From assembly GCF_007989605.1 (NCBI RefSeq), contig NZ_BJUL01000002.1:62001-126000 (forward strand): a stretch of DNA of 64,000 nt, written 5' to 3'. Position numbers and translations under genes: made by a program. This document shows, one piece after another, positions 30,514 to 39,408 of the stretch. The first letter of the stretch is position 1; each line of letters begins with the position of its first letter. The DNA comes from Vreelandella venusta (lineage in GTDB: Bacteria; Pseudomonadota; Gammaproteobacteria; Pseudomonadales; Halomonadaceae). The notes beneath the pieces are model-generated. The model was given only the letters and a program-made list of their open reading frames with translations. It was not told the DNA's origin and searched no databases.

Positions 30514-32070
30514 TTAGTCGAGACGTCCTGCGTATAGCTTCTTGAAAGCGGCATAACGCGACGTGTGCAGCTCGTGCATTGCTATATCAGGCTCTAATAC
30601 GTGTTCACCTGGGGTGAGGCCATTGGCAACGCTAAGAACCTCACCATTGGCCTGGGCAGCCAGGGCCGCCACGGCTACCCCAAGGAGTACGGGTTCCGGC
30701 GCATCCGCGAGTACAACCCGACAACCGGTACCGTCGGCATAGAGCTTGCGCAGCAGTGGTGAACGTCCATGGCCACCGCTGAGGTGCAGGGTATCGATGG
30801 CATAACCATGGGCATTCATACGTTCTATGATGGCGCGGGTGCCGTAAACCAGTGAGGTGGCTGCCGCCCAATAGACCTTGATGAAGCTCTCGCGAGGCGT
30901 ATCAAGGGTCAACCCCGTGATGGTGCCGCGAATGTCTGGATCCGCCAAGGGCGAGCGGTTGCCAATAAAGTCAGGGCAAACATGGGTATCAGGAGCTGGG
31001 TCGCCGGATGCCAAGCGCTCGAGCAGCGTTGCCGATAACGCGCCGTGAAGGTCGTCGCCAAATTCACTGCTGGCTGAAAATAGTGCTGCGAGGTGATCCA
31101 GAAGAGCACCGGTAATGCTTTGCCCCCCTTCGTTGGCGACAAAACCATCGCATAGCGCCCCCGGATAGGGACCCCACACACCGGGTACCTCGCGGCGTTC
31201 TGGCAGGGCGCCGATATGACAGGTGGAGGTGCCGCCAATCACGGCAAGGCGGCGTTCGGGAGCATCCGTGAGGCTTCTGCCTAGTGTGCCAAGCGCACCG
31301 GCATAGGCATCAATCATGCCCACTGCGAAGGTACATTGAGTCGTTAGCCCCAAGTCATTGGCGGCTTCTTCGGTCAACTGCCCAAGTGCTACGCCCACCG
31401 GAAGGGCTTGTTCAGGCAGGCGAGCGCACTCGATTACATCCTGCATATCAATCTGTTTTAGAAAGTCGTGGTCCCAGCCATGACCAGGGCGAGGGTCAAA
31501 CGTCCACTTGCAGGAGAGCATGCAGACTGAGCGCTCAACAGAACCGGTGCACTTAAAGCCAAGCCAGTCGCCTAGATCACCCGCGTAGCCAATCTGGGCG
31601 TAAAGCTCGGGCCGGTGCCGCTTCAACCACATGAGTTTAGGCATCTGCATCTCGGGAGACATGACGCCACCCAGGTTACGTAGCGGCGCTGCGTGGGTAG
31701 CCGTGCACTCAGCGGCTTCTGCGGTGGCTCGGTGATCCATCCATACAATGATATTCCATGCTTCATCACCTGGAGAGAGCGCTAGCGGCTTATCCTGCTT
31801 ATCAAGGAGCACCAACGAACAGGTGGCGCTTACTGACATACTGGTGATGGAATCGGACGTCACACCGGCTGACTCGCGGGCGCGCTGGGTTGCACTGCAT
31901 ACCGCGCGCCAGATATCCGTTGAACTCTGCTCCACGTGATGCTCGACAGGGCGATGCATTGCAATCGATGTTTTTGCTTCGGCTAGCATCACACCATCCG
32001 AGGTGAAAATGCCCGCCCGGGCGCTGCCAGTACCAATATCGATGCCTAGAACGTGTTCTTGATGACTCAT
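30514..32070 (-). CDS. FGGY-family pentulose kinase (D-ribulokinase-like)
   Basis: This 518-residue sugar kinase has the N-terminal phosphate loop GIDIGTGSARAGIF, and the segment NIIVWMDHRATAEA followed by GGVMSPEMQMPKLMWLKRH, which is characteristic of the FGGY (D-ribulokinase, YDR109c-like) branch rather than bacterial AraB. The C-terminal motif LSGGHGRSPLLRKLYADG is the FGGY signature region. It is the last gene of the five-gene ABC operon, so it probably phosphorylates the imported sugar or its keto form. No polyol dehydrogenase is in the cluster, so the substrate may already be a ketopentose, or the dehydrogenase is elsewhere. Confidence 0.85.
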   Translation of the reverse strand: MSHQEHVLGIDIGTGSARAGIFTSDGVMLAEAKTSIAMHRPVEHHVEQSSTDIWRAVCSATQRARESAGVTSDSITSMSVSATCSLVLLDKQDKPLALSPGDEAWNIIVWMDHRATAEAAECTATHAAPLRNLGGVMSPEMQMPKLMWLKRHRPELYAQIGYAGDLGDWLGFKCTGSVERSVCMLSCKWTFDPRPGHGWDHDFLKQIDMQDVIECARLPEQALPVGVALGQLTEEAANDLGLTTQCTFAVGMIDAYAGALGTLGRSLTDAPERRLAVIGGTSTCHIGALPERREVPGVWGPYPGALCDGFVANEGGQSITGALLDHLAALFSASSEFGDDLHGALSATLLERLASGDPAPDTHVCPDFIGNRSPLADPDIRGTITGLTLDTPRESFIKVYWAAATSLVYGTRAIIERMNAHGYAIDTLHLSGGHGRSPLLRKLYADGTGCRVVLADAPEPVLLGVAVAALAAQANGEVLSVANGLTPGEHVLEPDIAMHELHTSRYAAFKKLYAGRLD

Positions 32071-32083
32071 GGGAAAACCTTAC

Positions 32084-33076
32084 TCAAGACTGTTTGATAA
32101 ATGGCATACGCAGTGCCATTACAATAATTAGAAAAGCCCCCCATACTGCGGTGGCCAGATGCTGGCTGGCGCCCATCAGGTTCATTCCCGAGGCGATTAC
32201 CTGCAGGCTCATCAAGCCCAACACCAGTGGCAGTACGCGGCCAAAACCACCAAAGGGGTTCGCCCCAGCCAGGAAACAGGCCAGCACCGTAATCAGGAGA
32301 TAACTCTCGCCATGGCCGACACGTACAGAGTTAAAGCGGGCGAGCATCACCATGCCTGCTAACCCTGCCAGAATGCCGGAAATCGTGTAGACGGTGATCA
32401 GCACACGCTTGACGTTAATGCCTGAGTACTCCGTCGCGCGAGGGTTGGAGCCCAGCATATAAATTGAAAAGCCAGTGCGGGTGAAATGCATGATGTAGAT
32501 CAATCCTGCGGCAGCGGCGAGAAAGATCAGCATGGGGATGGGAATGCCTAAAAAGCTGCCGCTGCCGATGGTTTGAAATACCTCTGGCATGCCTGAAATA
32601 CCGCCACCGCGGGTTAAAAACTCACCTACCCCTTGGAGAAAAATCATCGCGCCTAGCGAGACTAAAATAGGATGTGCGCCAACATAGGCAACGATAACGC
32701 CAATCAAAAAGCCTGCTGCCGCGCCAACGGCAAGCCCGGCGATAATCGCCATGGGAACGCTTAGTATGCCCATGCCCGCCAGTAACCCCTGTACCAGCCA
32801 GGCAGTCATCAACCCTGCGATATTGGCGGTAAAGGTCACTGAGAGATTCAAGCCGCCAGAAATAATCGGCAGTAGCATTGCCAGTGAAAGTAGCCCCAGC
32901 TCGGGTAACTGCATCGACATCGAGCCAAAATTGGTGGCGGTCAGAAAACCCGGTGCCAGTAGCGAGAAGAGCCCAATACTGCCGATGAGCAGAGCCGTCA
33001 TGGCGATGACTTCGATGGTATCGCCTCCCAGGCGGAGCCCGGCCATGGAGTGTTGCTTATTCAGGCGCTTATTCAT
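32084..33076 (-). CDS. Sugar ABC transporter permease (second of two)
   Basis: A 330-residue BPD_transp_2-type permease with about nine hydrophobic segments, of the RbsC/RhaP class. Seen motifs include PIISGGLNLSVTFTANIAGLMTAW and GSNPRATEYSGINVKRV, the EAA-like cytoplasmic loop of this family. The ATG at 33076 was chosen because GAGGAACGT lies directly upstream and the ATG overlaps the previous gene's TGA by 4 bp. The longer frame extends back through the other permease gene out of frame and is not real. The kinase gene follows after 13 bp. Confidence 0.92.
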   Translation of the reverse strand: MNKRLNKQHSMAGLRLGGDTIEVIAMTALLIGSIGLFSLLAPGFLTATNFGSMSMQLPELGLLSLAMLLPIISGGLNLSVTFTANIAGLMTAWLVQGLLAGMGILSVPMAIIAGLAVGAAAGFLIGVIVAYVGAHPILVSLGAMIFLQGVGEFLTRGGGISGMPEVFQTIGSGSFLGIPIPMLIFLAAAAGLIYIMHFTRTGFSIYMLGSNPRATEYSGINVKRVLITVYTISGILAGLAGMVMLARFNSVRVGHGESYLLITVLACFLAGANPFGGFGRVLPLVLGLMSLQVIASGMNLMGASQHLATAVWGAFLIIVMALRMPFIKQS

Positions 33077-34071
33077 ACGTTCCTCGCCTTGGTAGTGCGG
33101 GGCAACAGGTTGCCAAGGTTGCTGGTGGTGATCGCAATCAAGATGATCAGCCCGACAATCATACGGAAGGCATAGGGAGTAACACCCAGCAGGTTTAAGC
33201 CGTTTTGGACAACGGCGAGAAGCAGTACCCCGAGCACGGCACCGAGCACTGAGCCGCGCCCGCCACCCAGGGTCGCGCCGCCGAGTACGACCGCCGCTAA
33301 AATCGGTAACTCCTGGCCGATTAAGGCGTTGGGCACAACCTCTTGTACGATATGCGCTTGCATCAGACCCGCCATTCCCGCGCATAGCCCCAGCCAGCCG
33401 TAGGCAAAGGCATGAATTTTCCAGGCGCTAACCCCAGAGCGGCGAGCTGACTCAGGGCTTGAACCGAAACCGTAGAGAGCACGCCCAAAACCGGTACGGG
33501 CCAACATGAACCAAGTAAAGATCACCATCACCACCATCACTGCTGCAGGTAAGTAGAGTGTGGCTGATCCGCGTTCGGCAGGTAGATCAAGCAGCGGAAC
33601 GGAGTAGTAGAGCCAATCGGGAATATCGTAGATGGAGACTCCGCTGGTGAAGTACATCAAAAGGCCGAAAAACAGGTTAAAGGTGCCGATGGTGACGATG
33701 ATCGACACGATTCGGAAGCGATGGATCAGCAGTGCATTGAAGAGTCCCAGCAGCATGCCAACCAACATCGAAAGTAGGATGCCAAGTAACCAGTTACCCC
33801 CACCCAGGTAATTCATCAGCAGTGACAACACCACGTACTGCACCACGGATGCCGCCACTGCGAAGGAAATATCTATCCCCCCCGCAATCAGAACGACGAC
33901 CAGACCAACCGCAAAGATGATATTGACTGACTGATTGTTAAGCAGGTCGAACAGGTTTTGAAAGCTGAGAAAGCTGTCAGTGGCTAGTGCCAACACCACG
34001 CACAGCAACATGAGAATACAAAAGAGCGTCCCCTCTGTGCTGAGCCTTCTGTTTAGCAGTCGTTTATGCAT
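33073..34071 (-). CDS. Sugar ABC transporter permease (first of two)
   Basis: A 332-residue BPD_transp_2 permease of the RbsC/RhaQ type, with hydrophobic segments through most of its length, the motif LVVVLIAGGIDISFAVAASV, and the loop GFGSSPESARRSGVSAWKIHAFAY. It presumably forms a heterodimeric membrane channel with the following permease. Its ATG (34071) lies inside the end of the ATPase gene (8-bp overlap), and its TGA overlaps the next start; translation of the operon looks coupled. Confidence 0.92.
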   Translation of the reverse strand: MHKRLLNRRLSTEGTLFCILMLLCVVLALATDSFLSFQNLFDLLNNQSVNIIFAVGLVVVLIAGGIDISFAVAASVVQYVVLSLLMNYLGGGNWLLGILLSMLVGMLLGLFNALLIHRFRIVSIIVTIGTFNLFFGLLMYFTSGVSIYDIPDWLYYSVPLLDLPAERGSATLYLPAAVMVVMVIFTWFMLARTGFGRALYGFGSSPESARRSGVSAWKIHAFAYGWLGLCAGMAGLMQAHIVQEVVPNALIGQELPILAAVVLGGATLGGGRGSVLGAVLGVLLLAVVQNGLNLLGVTPYAFRMIVGLIILIAITTSNLGNLLPRTTKARNV

Positions 34072-35551
34072 TGATGATCGCCTCCAGCGCTTCTTCCGTA
34101 GTCTCCGCAGGTATGACCTCGGAGTAGATGCGCCCCTCGCGCAGTACAAGCGCCCGGTCAGCGTTCATCCAGATTTCCCCCGCCTCATCCGAAATCAGAA
34201 TGATGGCCATGCCCTGATCGGCAAGATCCCTAATGATGTCGAAAATACCGGCTTTAGCGCCGACATCGACGCCGATAGTGGGGCAATCAAGAATGAGAAC
34301 GTCGGGTTCAGTGGCCAGCCATTTAGCGAGCGCGATGCGTTGTTGGTTGCCACCGGAAAGTGAAGAGACCGCCAGCTCGGCGTCACTCACCTTGGTTTTA
34401 AGCTGTTCTATCCAGTGAGCGGTCAGCGCCTTGATACGTTGAGGGGAAAGAAAAAAGCGCGGTTTTTCCAGACTTGGTAGTACGGTCACTGCGGTGTTCA
34501 TAGCGATGGACTGGTTTTGCACCAAGCCAAGATTGAGTCGATCTTCAGAGAGATAGGCAATTCGATGGCGCACGGCATCGCGGTTGGAGTGTAGTGTCAG
34601 CGGCTGCCCCTCTTTTAGCAACTGCCCTGAAGTGGGTTGTGTCATCCCGAAAATTGTATGAGCTATTTCGGTACGCCCTGCACCCAGCAAACCCGTCAGA
34701 CCGAGAATTTCACCGCGATGCAGGGTGAAAGAGATGTTTTCAAACTCCCCTTCACGACTTAAGTTTTTAAGCTCCAGTACCGGGGCGCCTTTGTGTGTTT
34801 CAGCACGAGGGGTCTGTTCAAGTTCAAGCCCGGTCATCAAGGTTGAAAGCCGTGCTTGGGTCATCCCTTCGGTGGGGTAGGTGCCGACCAGCTCCCCGTT
34901 GCGGAGCACAGTGACGCGTTGGCATACCTCCAACACTTCCACCAGCCGGTGGCTGACCAATACAATGGAAATGCCTTTCGCCGCCAGCGAGCGGGTAATG
35001 CCCAGCAGCGTCTGCACCTCTTTATAGGTAAGCGAGGCAGTGGGCTCATCCATAAAAATAATACTGGCCCCAGCACGCAACACGCGACAAATCGCCACCA
35101 GTTGACGATGGGCAATTGAGAGATCTTCAACACGGGCCATGGGATCCAGGTCGAGGCCAAACTGCTGAATGATCTCACGGGATTGGGTCAGTGCAGCTTT
35201 ATAGGAAATAGGTCGCCAAGGCTTAGCAACGTAATCATCAAAGACGATATTTTCAGCGACGGTTAAGTGCGGAAACAGCGCAAGGTCTTGCCAGATAACA
35301 TGAATACCCCGGCTGCGTGCCTCTTTCGGACTAATGGCAGAGAGAGTTTCATCGCCAAACGTGAACTCTATGCCGGGTTCAGGCTTGTAAACACCGTTGA
35401 TAATTTTAATGAGCGTACTTTTGCCACAACCGTTTTCACCCGCAAGGCAAAGCACCTCACCCCGGCGAAGTTCGAATTCGACATCGTTGAGGACGCGGCT
35501 TTGTCCGAAAACTTTGCTGACGTGGCGTGCTCGAATCGCGATATCGCCCAT
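34064..35551 (-). CDS. Sugar ABC transporter ATP-binding protein (RbsA/RhaT type)
   Basis: A 495-residue protein with two fused ABC domains, as in ribose, galactose and rhamnose importers. The first has a full Walker A (GENGCGKSTLIK) and IIFMDEPTAS; its signature is LSIAHRQ. The second has the usual degenerate P-loop (LTGLLGAGRTEIAH), the signature LSGGNQQR and VLILDCPTIGVDVGAKAGIF. The ATG at 35551 follows AAAGGAG; the 34 residues of the longer frame run into the intergenic hairpin. Confidence 0.94.
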   Translation of the reverse strand: MGDIAIRARHVSKVFGQSRVLNDVEFELRRGEVLCLAGENGCGKSTLIKIINGVYKPEPGIEFTFGDETLSAISPKEARSRGIHVIWQDLALFPHLTVAENIVFDDYVAKPWRPISYKAALTQSREIIQQFGLDLDPMARVEDLSIAHRQLVAICRVLRAGASIIFMDEPTASLTYKEVQTLLGITRSLAAKGISIVLVSHRLVEVLEVCQRVTVLRNGELVGTYPTEGMTQARLSTLMTGLELEQTPRAETHKGAPVLELKNLSREGEFENISFTLHRGEILGLTGLLGAGRTEIAHTIFGMTQPTSGQLLKEGQPLTLHSNRDAVRHRIAYLSEDRLNLGLVQNQSIAMNTAVTVLPSLEKPRFFLSPQRIKALTAHWIEQLKTKVSDAELAVSSLSGGNQQRIALAKWLATEPDVLILDCPTIGVDVGAKAGIFDIIRDLADQGMAIILISDEAGEIWMNADRALVLREGRIYSEVIPAETTEEALEAIINA

Positions 35552-35574
35552 TGGAGGCTCCTTTCTTAACATCA

Positions 35575-35601
35575 CTGCCGCGCTCTTCAGGAGCGCGGCA
35601 G
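35575..35601 (-). other. Intercistronic hairpin between binding-protein and ATPase genes
   Basis: A perfect 11-bp GC-rich stem (35575-35585 with 35591-35601) with a 5-nt loop lies between the binding-protein stop and the ATPase start. There is no T run on the transcribed strand, so it probably protects the binding-protein mRNA 3' end and lowers expression of the downstream genes, as in many sugar ABC operons. Confidence 0.65.
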
Positions 35602-35627
35602 TCTCTACACGATCAAGCAGGGCGGTT

Positions 35628-36611
35628 TTACAGGCCGAGTTCTGCCAACTCATCTACGCTATCTTTGCTCAGCTTGAGTGGCTGTGAGGCAAAGATGGTT
35701 TTGCCGTCCAGGGTAACTTCACCCAGTACCGGCAAGTCGGCACCATCGGTAATCTCTTCGCCGTTATAGAGCATCTCGCCCAGGGCAACGAATGCTTTGC
35801 CTGCCTCCAAGGGACTCCACTGGAAACCACCAGTAATCACGCCTTCATGCACTAAGCGACGGCCCTGACCTGGAGAGAAAAGGCCCATGACCGCTACGTC
35901 CCCTTCCAGACCACGCTCTTTCACGGCCCGCGCCGCGCCGATGGTTCCCTGGCTGCCAAACGACATGATTCCGGCTAAGTCTTCGTGGGCACGCAGTAAG
36001 TCCAGGGTGGTGTTGCGGCTATCGTCGACGCTTTCGGCAACGCCGAAACGATCAGCAGCTTGGGTCAAGCCCGAGCAGTTATCATCAAGCCAGTTCACGG
36101 CCGCATCGGCCCAGGCGTTGTGCGCGGGCACGCTGAGGCCGCCGACGTAAACAGCATAAGAGCCTTCGCAGCCGGTAGTGTCAGCCAATAGCTTGGCGTG
36201 CTCTTCACCTAACTGCTGCGCTGAAATCATTTCAAAGTCGTAGTCGATGTTGATCGATTCAGGGCTTTCATGAGTCAGGACGATAATTCCCTGATCACGT
36301 GCCCGTTCCAATACCGGCTCAAGAACCTCACGATCATTCGGGACAACACCGATGACATCAACGCCACGGCTGATTAGATCTTCTATTGCGCGTACCTGCA
36401 GGGCGGGGTCAGCACTGGTGGGACCCACCATATAGGCTTCTACGCCAAGCTCTTCACCCATTTGTTCAATGCCCATTTCCATAGCATTGAACCAAGGGAT
36501 GCCACCGACCTTGGCGACCACGGCAATTGTAGGAGACTCCTGAGCCATTGCGCCGGTGCTGCCGATAATGCCTGTTAGCGTAGCTGCGGTAAGAAGTGCT
36601 TTGTATTTCAT
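35628..36611 (-). CDS. Periplasmic sugar-binding protein of the ABC transporter
   Basis: This 327-residue protein has a signal peptide (MKYKALLTAATLTGIIGSTG, cut after AMA) and a type I periplasmic-binding fold (Peripla_BP_4), with the opening strand SPTIAVVAKVGGIPWFNAM and ISRGVDVIGVVPND, typical of RhaS/LsrB/ribose-like binders. It leads the operon. The ATG at 36611 follows AGGAAATC; the longer frame's first 17 residues would lie over an operator candidate. The ligand is probably a pentose, pentitol or deoxy-sugar, inferred from the kinase. Confidence 0.92.
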   Translation of the reverse strand: MKYKALLTAATLTGIIGSTGAMAQESPTIAVVAKVGGIPWFNAMEMGIEQMGEELGVEAYMVGPTSADPALQVRAIEDLISRGVDVIGVVPNDREVLEPVLERARDQGIIVLTHESPESINIDYDFEMISAQQLGEEHAKLLADTTGCEGSYAVYVGGLSVPAHNAWADAAVNWLDDNCSGLTQAADRFGVAESVDDSRNTTLDLLRAHEDLAGIMSFGSQGTIGAARAVKERGLEGDVAVMGLFSPGQGRRLVHEGVITGGFQWSPLEAGKAFVALGEMLYNGEEITDGADLPVLGEVTLDGKTIFASQPLKLSKDSVDELAELGL

Positions 36612-36660
36612 TGTGATTTCCTGCTTGCTGTTGGCTGACCCAATCAGTGGAATAGAGTGC

Positions 36661-36676
36661 ATTGAAGCGCTTTAAT
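36661..36676. promoter_or_regulatory. LacI-type operator candidate O2
   Basis: ATTGAAGCGCTTTAAT is a 16-bp near-perfect palindrome (one mismatched pair) with the CG centre typical of LacI-family sites, 50 bp upstream of the binding-protein start. It is suited to repress the transport operon. Confidence 0.5.
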
Positions 36677-36833
36677 AATGCTGCTGTACGTTGCGCCATG
36701 GTCAAATGAAACGGCGCAGGCTCTTCATAGCGTCACAATACATAGGGATTTAATGCATAAAAACGTTACACAGTGCTGGATACGTTGAGTGGTACCTAAG
36801 CGATGCGTCATCGCTATTGTCATTTAATCAACA

Positions 36834-36853
36834 ATGCACAATCGGTTGTGCAT
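36834..36853. promoter_or_regulatory. LacI-type operator candidate O1
   Basis: ATGCACAATCGGTTGTGCAT is a 20-bp inverted repeat (arms match except the pair next to the centre) with a central CG, 68 bp upstream of the regulator gene and in the divergent promoter region. The 36612-36920 gap of 309 bp otherwise holds only the second palindrome and promoter-like AT stretches. Confidence 0.6.
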
Positions 36854-36920
36854 AGCGTAGGATTGATCTAATGCATCATCACGTCAATGCTACTTTTATC
36901 TAATTGCAAGGAGCTGCCAC

Positions 36921-37937
36921 GTGGTTAGCAATTCTTCATCCAAGCGGCTGACTATTTACGACCTGGCGAGGTTGGCAGAAACATCGCCCAGTACTGTCAG
37001 TGCCGTGCTCAACGGCACATGGCAGCGCCGACGTATCAGTAAGAAGCTTGCCAGCAAAATTCTTTCGCTCGCCCAGTCGGAGGGCTACTCGGCCAACATG
37101 CAGGCCCGTGCTTTGCGGCGCGAGCGCTCAGGTATCATTGGCATGATCCTGCCGCTGTACGACAACCGCTATTTCAGTTCGATAGCCCAACACTTCGAAT
37201 CGGAAGCGCGTCGGCGGGGGCTGTTTGCGATTGTTTCGTGTACGAATCGAGATCCCAAGCAAGAGTGTGAAGCCGCCCGTATGATGCTTGCTTACCGTGT
37301 CGAGTGCCTGGTATGCACCGGGGCAACGGATCCAGATACGATTGCGCAGATGTGTGCCGAGAGCGGCGTGCAAAGCATTAATCTCGACCTTCCAGGCAGT
37401 AAAGCACCATCGGTTATTTCCAATAACCGTGAAGGCGCGCGACAGCTTACCCACGCCATCCTCAACCGCCTTGCCAAAGAGAAGCGCAGTGATGACCCTG
37501 TGCTATTTATTGGCGGTCGTGATGAGGATCACAATACCCGCGAGCGTATTGCCGGCTTCAAGCAAGCCAGAGCGGAAATGGGGCTGGCGACGGCGGAAAA
37601 GAATATCCTCCCCTGCGATTATGCTGCCGATAAGTCCCAGGCTGCGCTGGAAACATACATGCGTAATTGTTCTACTCTGCCCAGTGCTATGTTCGTCAAC
37701 TCGACGATTTCTCTTGAGGGCGTCGTTCGTGGGTTGCAGCTAAATGGCTATTATCTAGATGACATTATTTTTGGATGTTTTGACTGGGATCCGCTTGCCG
37801 CTGCCTTTCATCCGCGCTTGATGATGGTTCGGCAAAATGTAATTGAGATGATTGACTGCGTCTTCGAACTGATTGATACCCCGCCGCAGGACCCCAGTCT
37901 GCTCATAGAGGTTCAGCCAGAAATAATAGGTGTTTGA
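36921..37937 (+). CDS. LacI-family transcriptional regulator
   Basis: A 338-residue regulator with an N-terminal LacI helix-turn-helix (LTIYDLARLAETSPSTVSAVLNG, about 10-32), the hinge region (ANMQARALRRERSGIIGMILP) and a sugar-binding core. The start is GTG with AAGGAG 8 bp upstream. It is divergent from the ABC-kinase operon, and two palindromic sites lie between, so it most likely controls that operon and itself. The core has the same fold as the transported sugar's binding protein, which fits sensing the substrate or its phosphate. Confidence 0.93.
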   Translation: MVSNSSSKRLTIYDLARLAETSPSTVSAVLNGTWQRRRISKKLASKILSLAQSEGYSANMQARALRRERSGIIGMILPLYDNRYFSSIAQHFESEARRRGLFAIVSCTNRDPKQECEAARMMLAYRVECLVCTGATDPDTIAQMCAESGVQSINLDLPGSKAPSVISNNREGARQLTHAILNRLAKEKRSDDPVLFIGGRDEDHNTRERIAGFKQARAEMGLATAEKNILPCDYAADKSQAALETYMRNCSTLPSAMFVNSTISLEGVVRGLQLNGYYLDDIIFGCFDWDPLAAAFHPRLMMVRQNVIEMIDCVFELIDTPPQDPSLLIEVQPEIIGV

Positions 37938-38031
37938 TGCGCGCCCTCGCACAGCATTTACTTAATCAAATGAATAGGCTAGCCATTTAGGGCGAAGCTT
38001 TATACACCATTATTCACTACCAGGATGAAAC

Positions 38032-38910
38032 ATGGCCATTTCCAGCCACGTACACAGCATGACCGCCTTTGCCCGCACCGAGCAGGCCGCCCCGTTTGGC
38101 ACTCTGCAGGTAGAAATCCGCTCGGTGAATCAGCGCTACCTGGAACCGCACTTTCGCCTGCCCGACGCTCTACGCGAGCTGGAGCCAGTGCTACGCGATG
38201 CCTTACGCACGCGCCTAGCGCGGGGCAAGGTAGAGTGCAGCCTGCGTTTTGAAGCCGCCGAAGCCAACCAAGCCCCTGCGGTTAACGCCCAGCGCTTAAA
38301 AGAAATAGCCGATGCCCTGGCCGCTATTCAGCAACAGGTACCCAGTGCCGTGCCGCCCACCACGCTGGCGTTGCTTAACCAACCCGGCGTTATGGAAACC
38401 CAGCACCTCGACCAAGACGCCATCAAAGCCGCCGCCAAAACGCTATTTGATCAAGCACTGAACGAGTTGATCGACGCCCGCGCCCGGGAAGGCGAAAAAC
38501 TCGCTGAGATGATCACCACTCGCCTAACGGCTGTGAGCGAGCAAGTGGCCACCGTGCGCAGCCTGCTGCCGCAAATTTTAGAGCGCCAGCGCGCCCAACT
38601 ATTGGAACGCTTAGAAGTCGCCAAAACTGAACTCGACCCGCAACGCCTGGAAGCCGAGCTAGTACTGGTGGCACAAAAAGCCGACGTGGATGAAGAACTG
38701 GACCGCCTAACAGCGCATGTGCAAGAAGTCAGCCGCCAGCTCGCCCAAAAAGGCCCCAAAGGCCGTCGGTTAGACTTTCTAATGCAGGAACTTAACCGCG
38801 AAGCCAATACACTGTCGTCAAAATCCGTGGTGGCTGAGACGACGCGTTGTGCGGTGGAGTTAAAGGTGCTGATTGAGCAGATGCGGGAGCAGATTCAGAA
38901 TATTGAGTGA
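38032..38910 (+). CDS. yicC: YicC-family endoribonuclease
   Basis: YicC-family proteins are RNA-degrading or RNA-binding proteins linked to stationary-phase fitness. The 292 residues start with the family motif SMTAFAR and EIRSVNQRYLEPHFRLP, and end with the strongly conserved GRRLDFLMQELNREANTLSSKS plus VELKVLIEQMREQIQNIE. Long helices with coiled-coil character fill the middle. In relatives yicC lies beside rph on one side and near gmk on the other; both contacts are broken here by inserted genes. Confidence 0.93.
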   Translation: MAISSHVHSMTAFARTEQAAPFGTLQVEIRSVNQRYLEPHFRLPDALRELEPVLRDALRTRLARGKVECSLRFEAAEANQAPAVNAQRLKEIADALAAIQQQVPSAVPPTTLALLNQPGVMETQHLDQDAIKAAAKTLFDQALNELIDARAREGEKLAEMITTRLTAVSEQVATVRSLLPQILERQRAQLLERLEVAKTELDPQRLEAELVLVAQKADVDEELDRLTAHVQEVSRQLAQKGPKGRRLDFLMQELNREANTLSSKSVVAETTRCAVELKVLIEQMREQIQNIE

Positions 38911-38923
38911 TGGAACACGCTAT

Positions 38924-39134
38924 TTACCATCGCTGCTGATAGGCGGGTAGGCGAAAATCAGTATGTAGGCGCTTCCAATGTTCTCTAAACGCCTGCTTAT
39001 GAGGCTCATGCATTGGTAATTCCGTCAGCACTTGAGGCCTAAGGGTTTGGGCTTCATCAAGAGTGCCAGCTAGGTGGGGCTTGATTAAACGCCAGGGTAT
39101 GCAAAGAGAGCTGCAGAATACTCAATTGATCCAT
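38924..39134 (-). pseudogene. Frameshifted small gene remnant
   Basis: On the minus strand an ATG at 39134, well placed behind AAGGAG, opens MDQLSILQLSLHTLAF... and stops after 25 residues (39057). Another frame then reads ~60 coding-like residues, from about PWRLIKPHLAGTLDEAQ to LHTDFRLPAYQQRW, ending at 38924. A single frameshift near 39060-39100 would join them into one protein of about 70 residues. I recognise no family. It may be a decayed gene or a small gene with a sequencing error. Confidence 0.45.
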
Positions 39135-39151
39135 TTAGCTCCTTAACACGG

Positions 39152-39400
39152 TTAATCATCTCCTAGTAAACCTTTCTGTGGGTCATCAATAACGCTATCG
39201 TCGTTGTCCGCCATCGGAGGAAGGCGTGCCTGCTGTATGACCTGCGAGCGTGGCCTGCTTAGGTGGGCTGCAAAGGCTTGTTGCGCATCGGTAACGTCTA
39301 ACAACTGAAAACGGGGCACGAGCTCATATCCCTAATGTGGATACTACTGTGTCTGTTTTATGGCTATCTGAGCACGCCTTTCTCTAGCTCTCTTCTCCAT
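39152..39400 (-). pseudogene. Small gene remnant with two in-frame stops
   Basis: A minus-strand frame opens with ATG 39400 (MEKRARERRAQIAIKQTQ), meets TAG and, four codons later, a second TAG. It then runs in the same frame for 59 more residues, from GYELVPRFQLLDVTDAQQAF to DPQKGLLGDD, ending at 39152. It sits 17 bp upstream of the next remnant, with which it would have formed an operon following the Lrp gene. No family is recognised. A GTG at 39319 could alternatively start a 55-residue protein. Confidence 0.4.
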
Positions 39401-39408
39401 TGGCTCGC

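Noticed and set aside
33077-33385. N-terminal 103-residue extension of the second permease
   Set aside because: It overlaps the preceding permease gene, is Arg/Cys-rich like a shadow frame, and a good ribosome site marks the later ATG.
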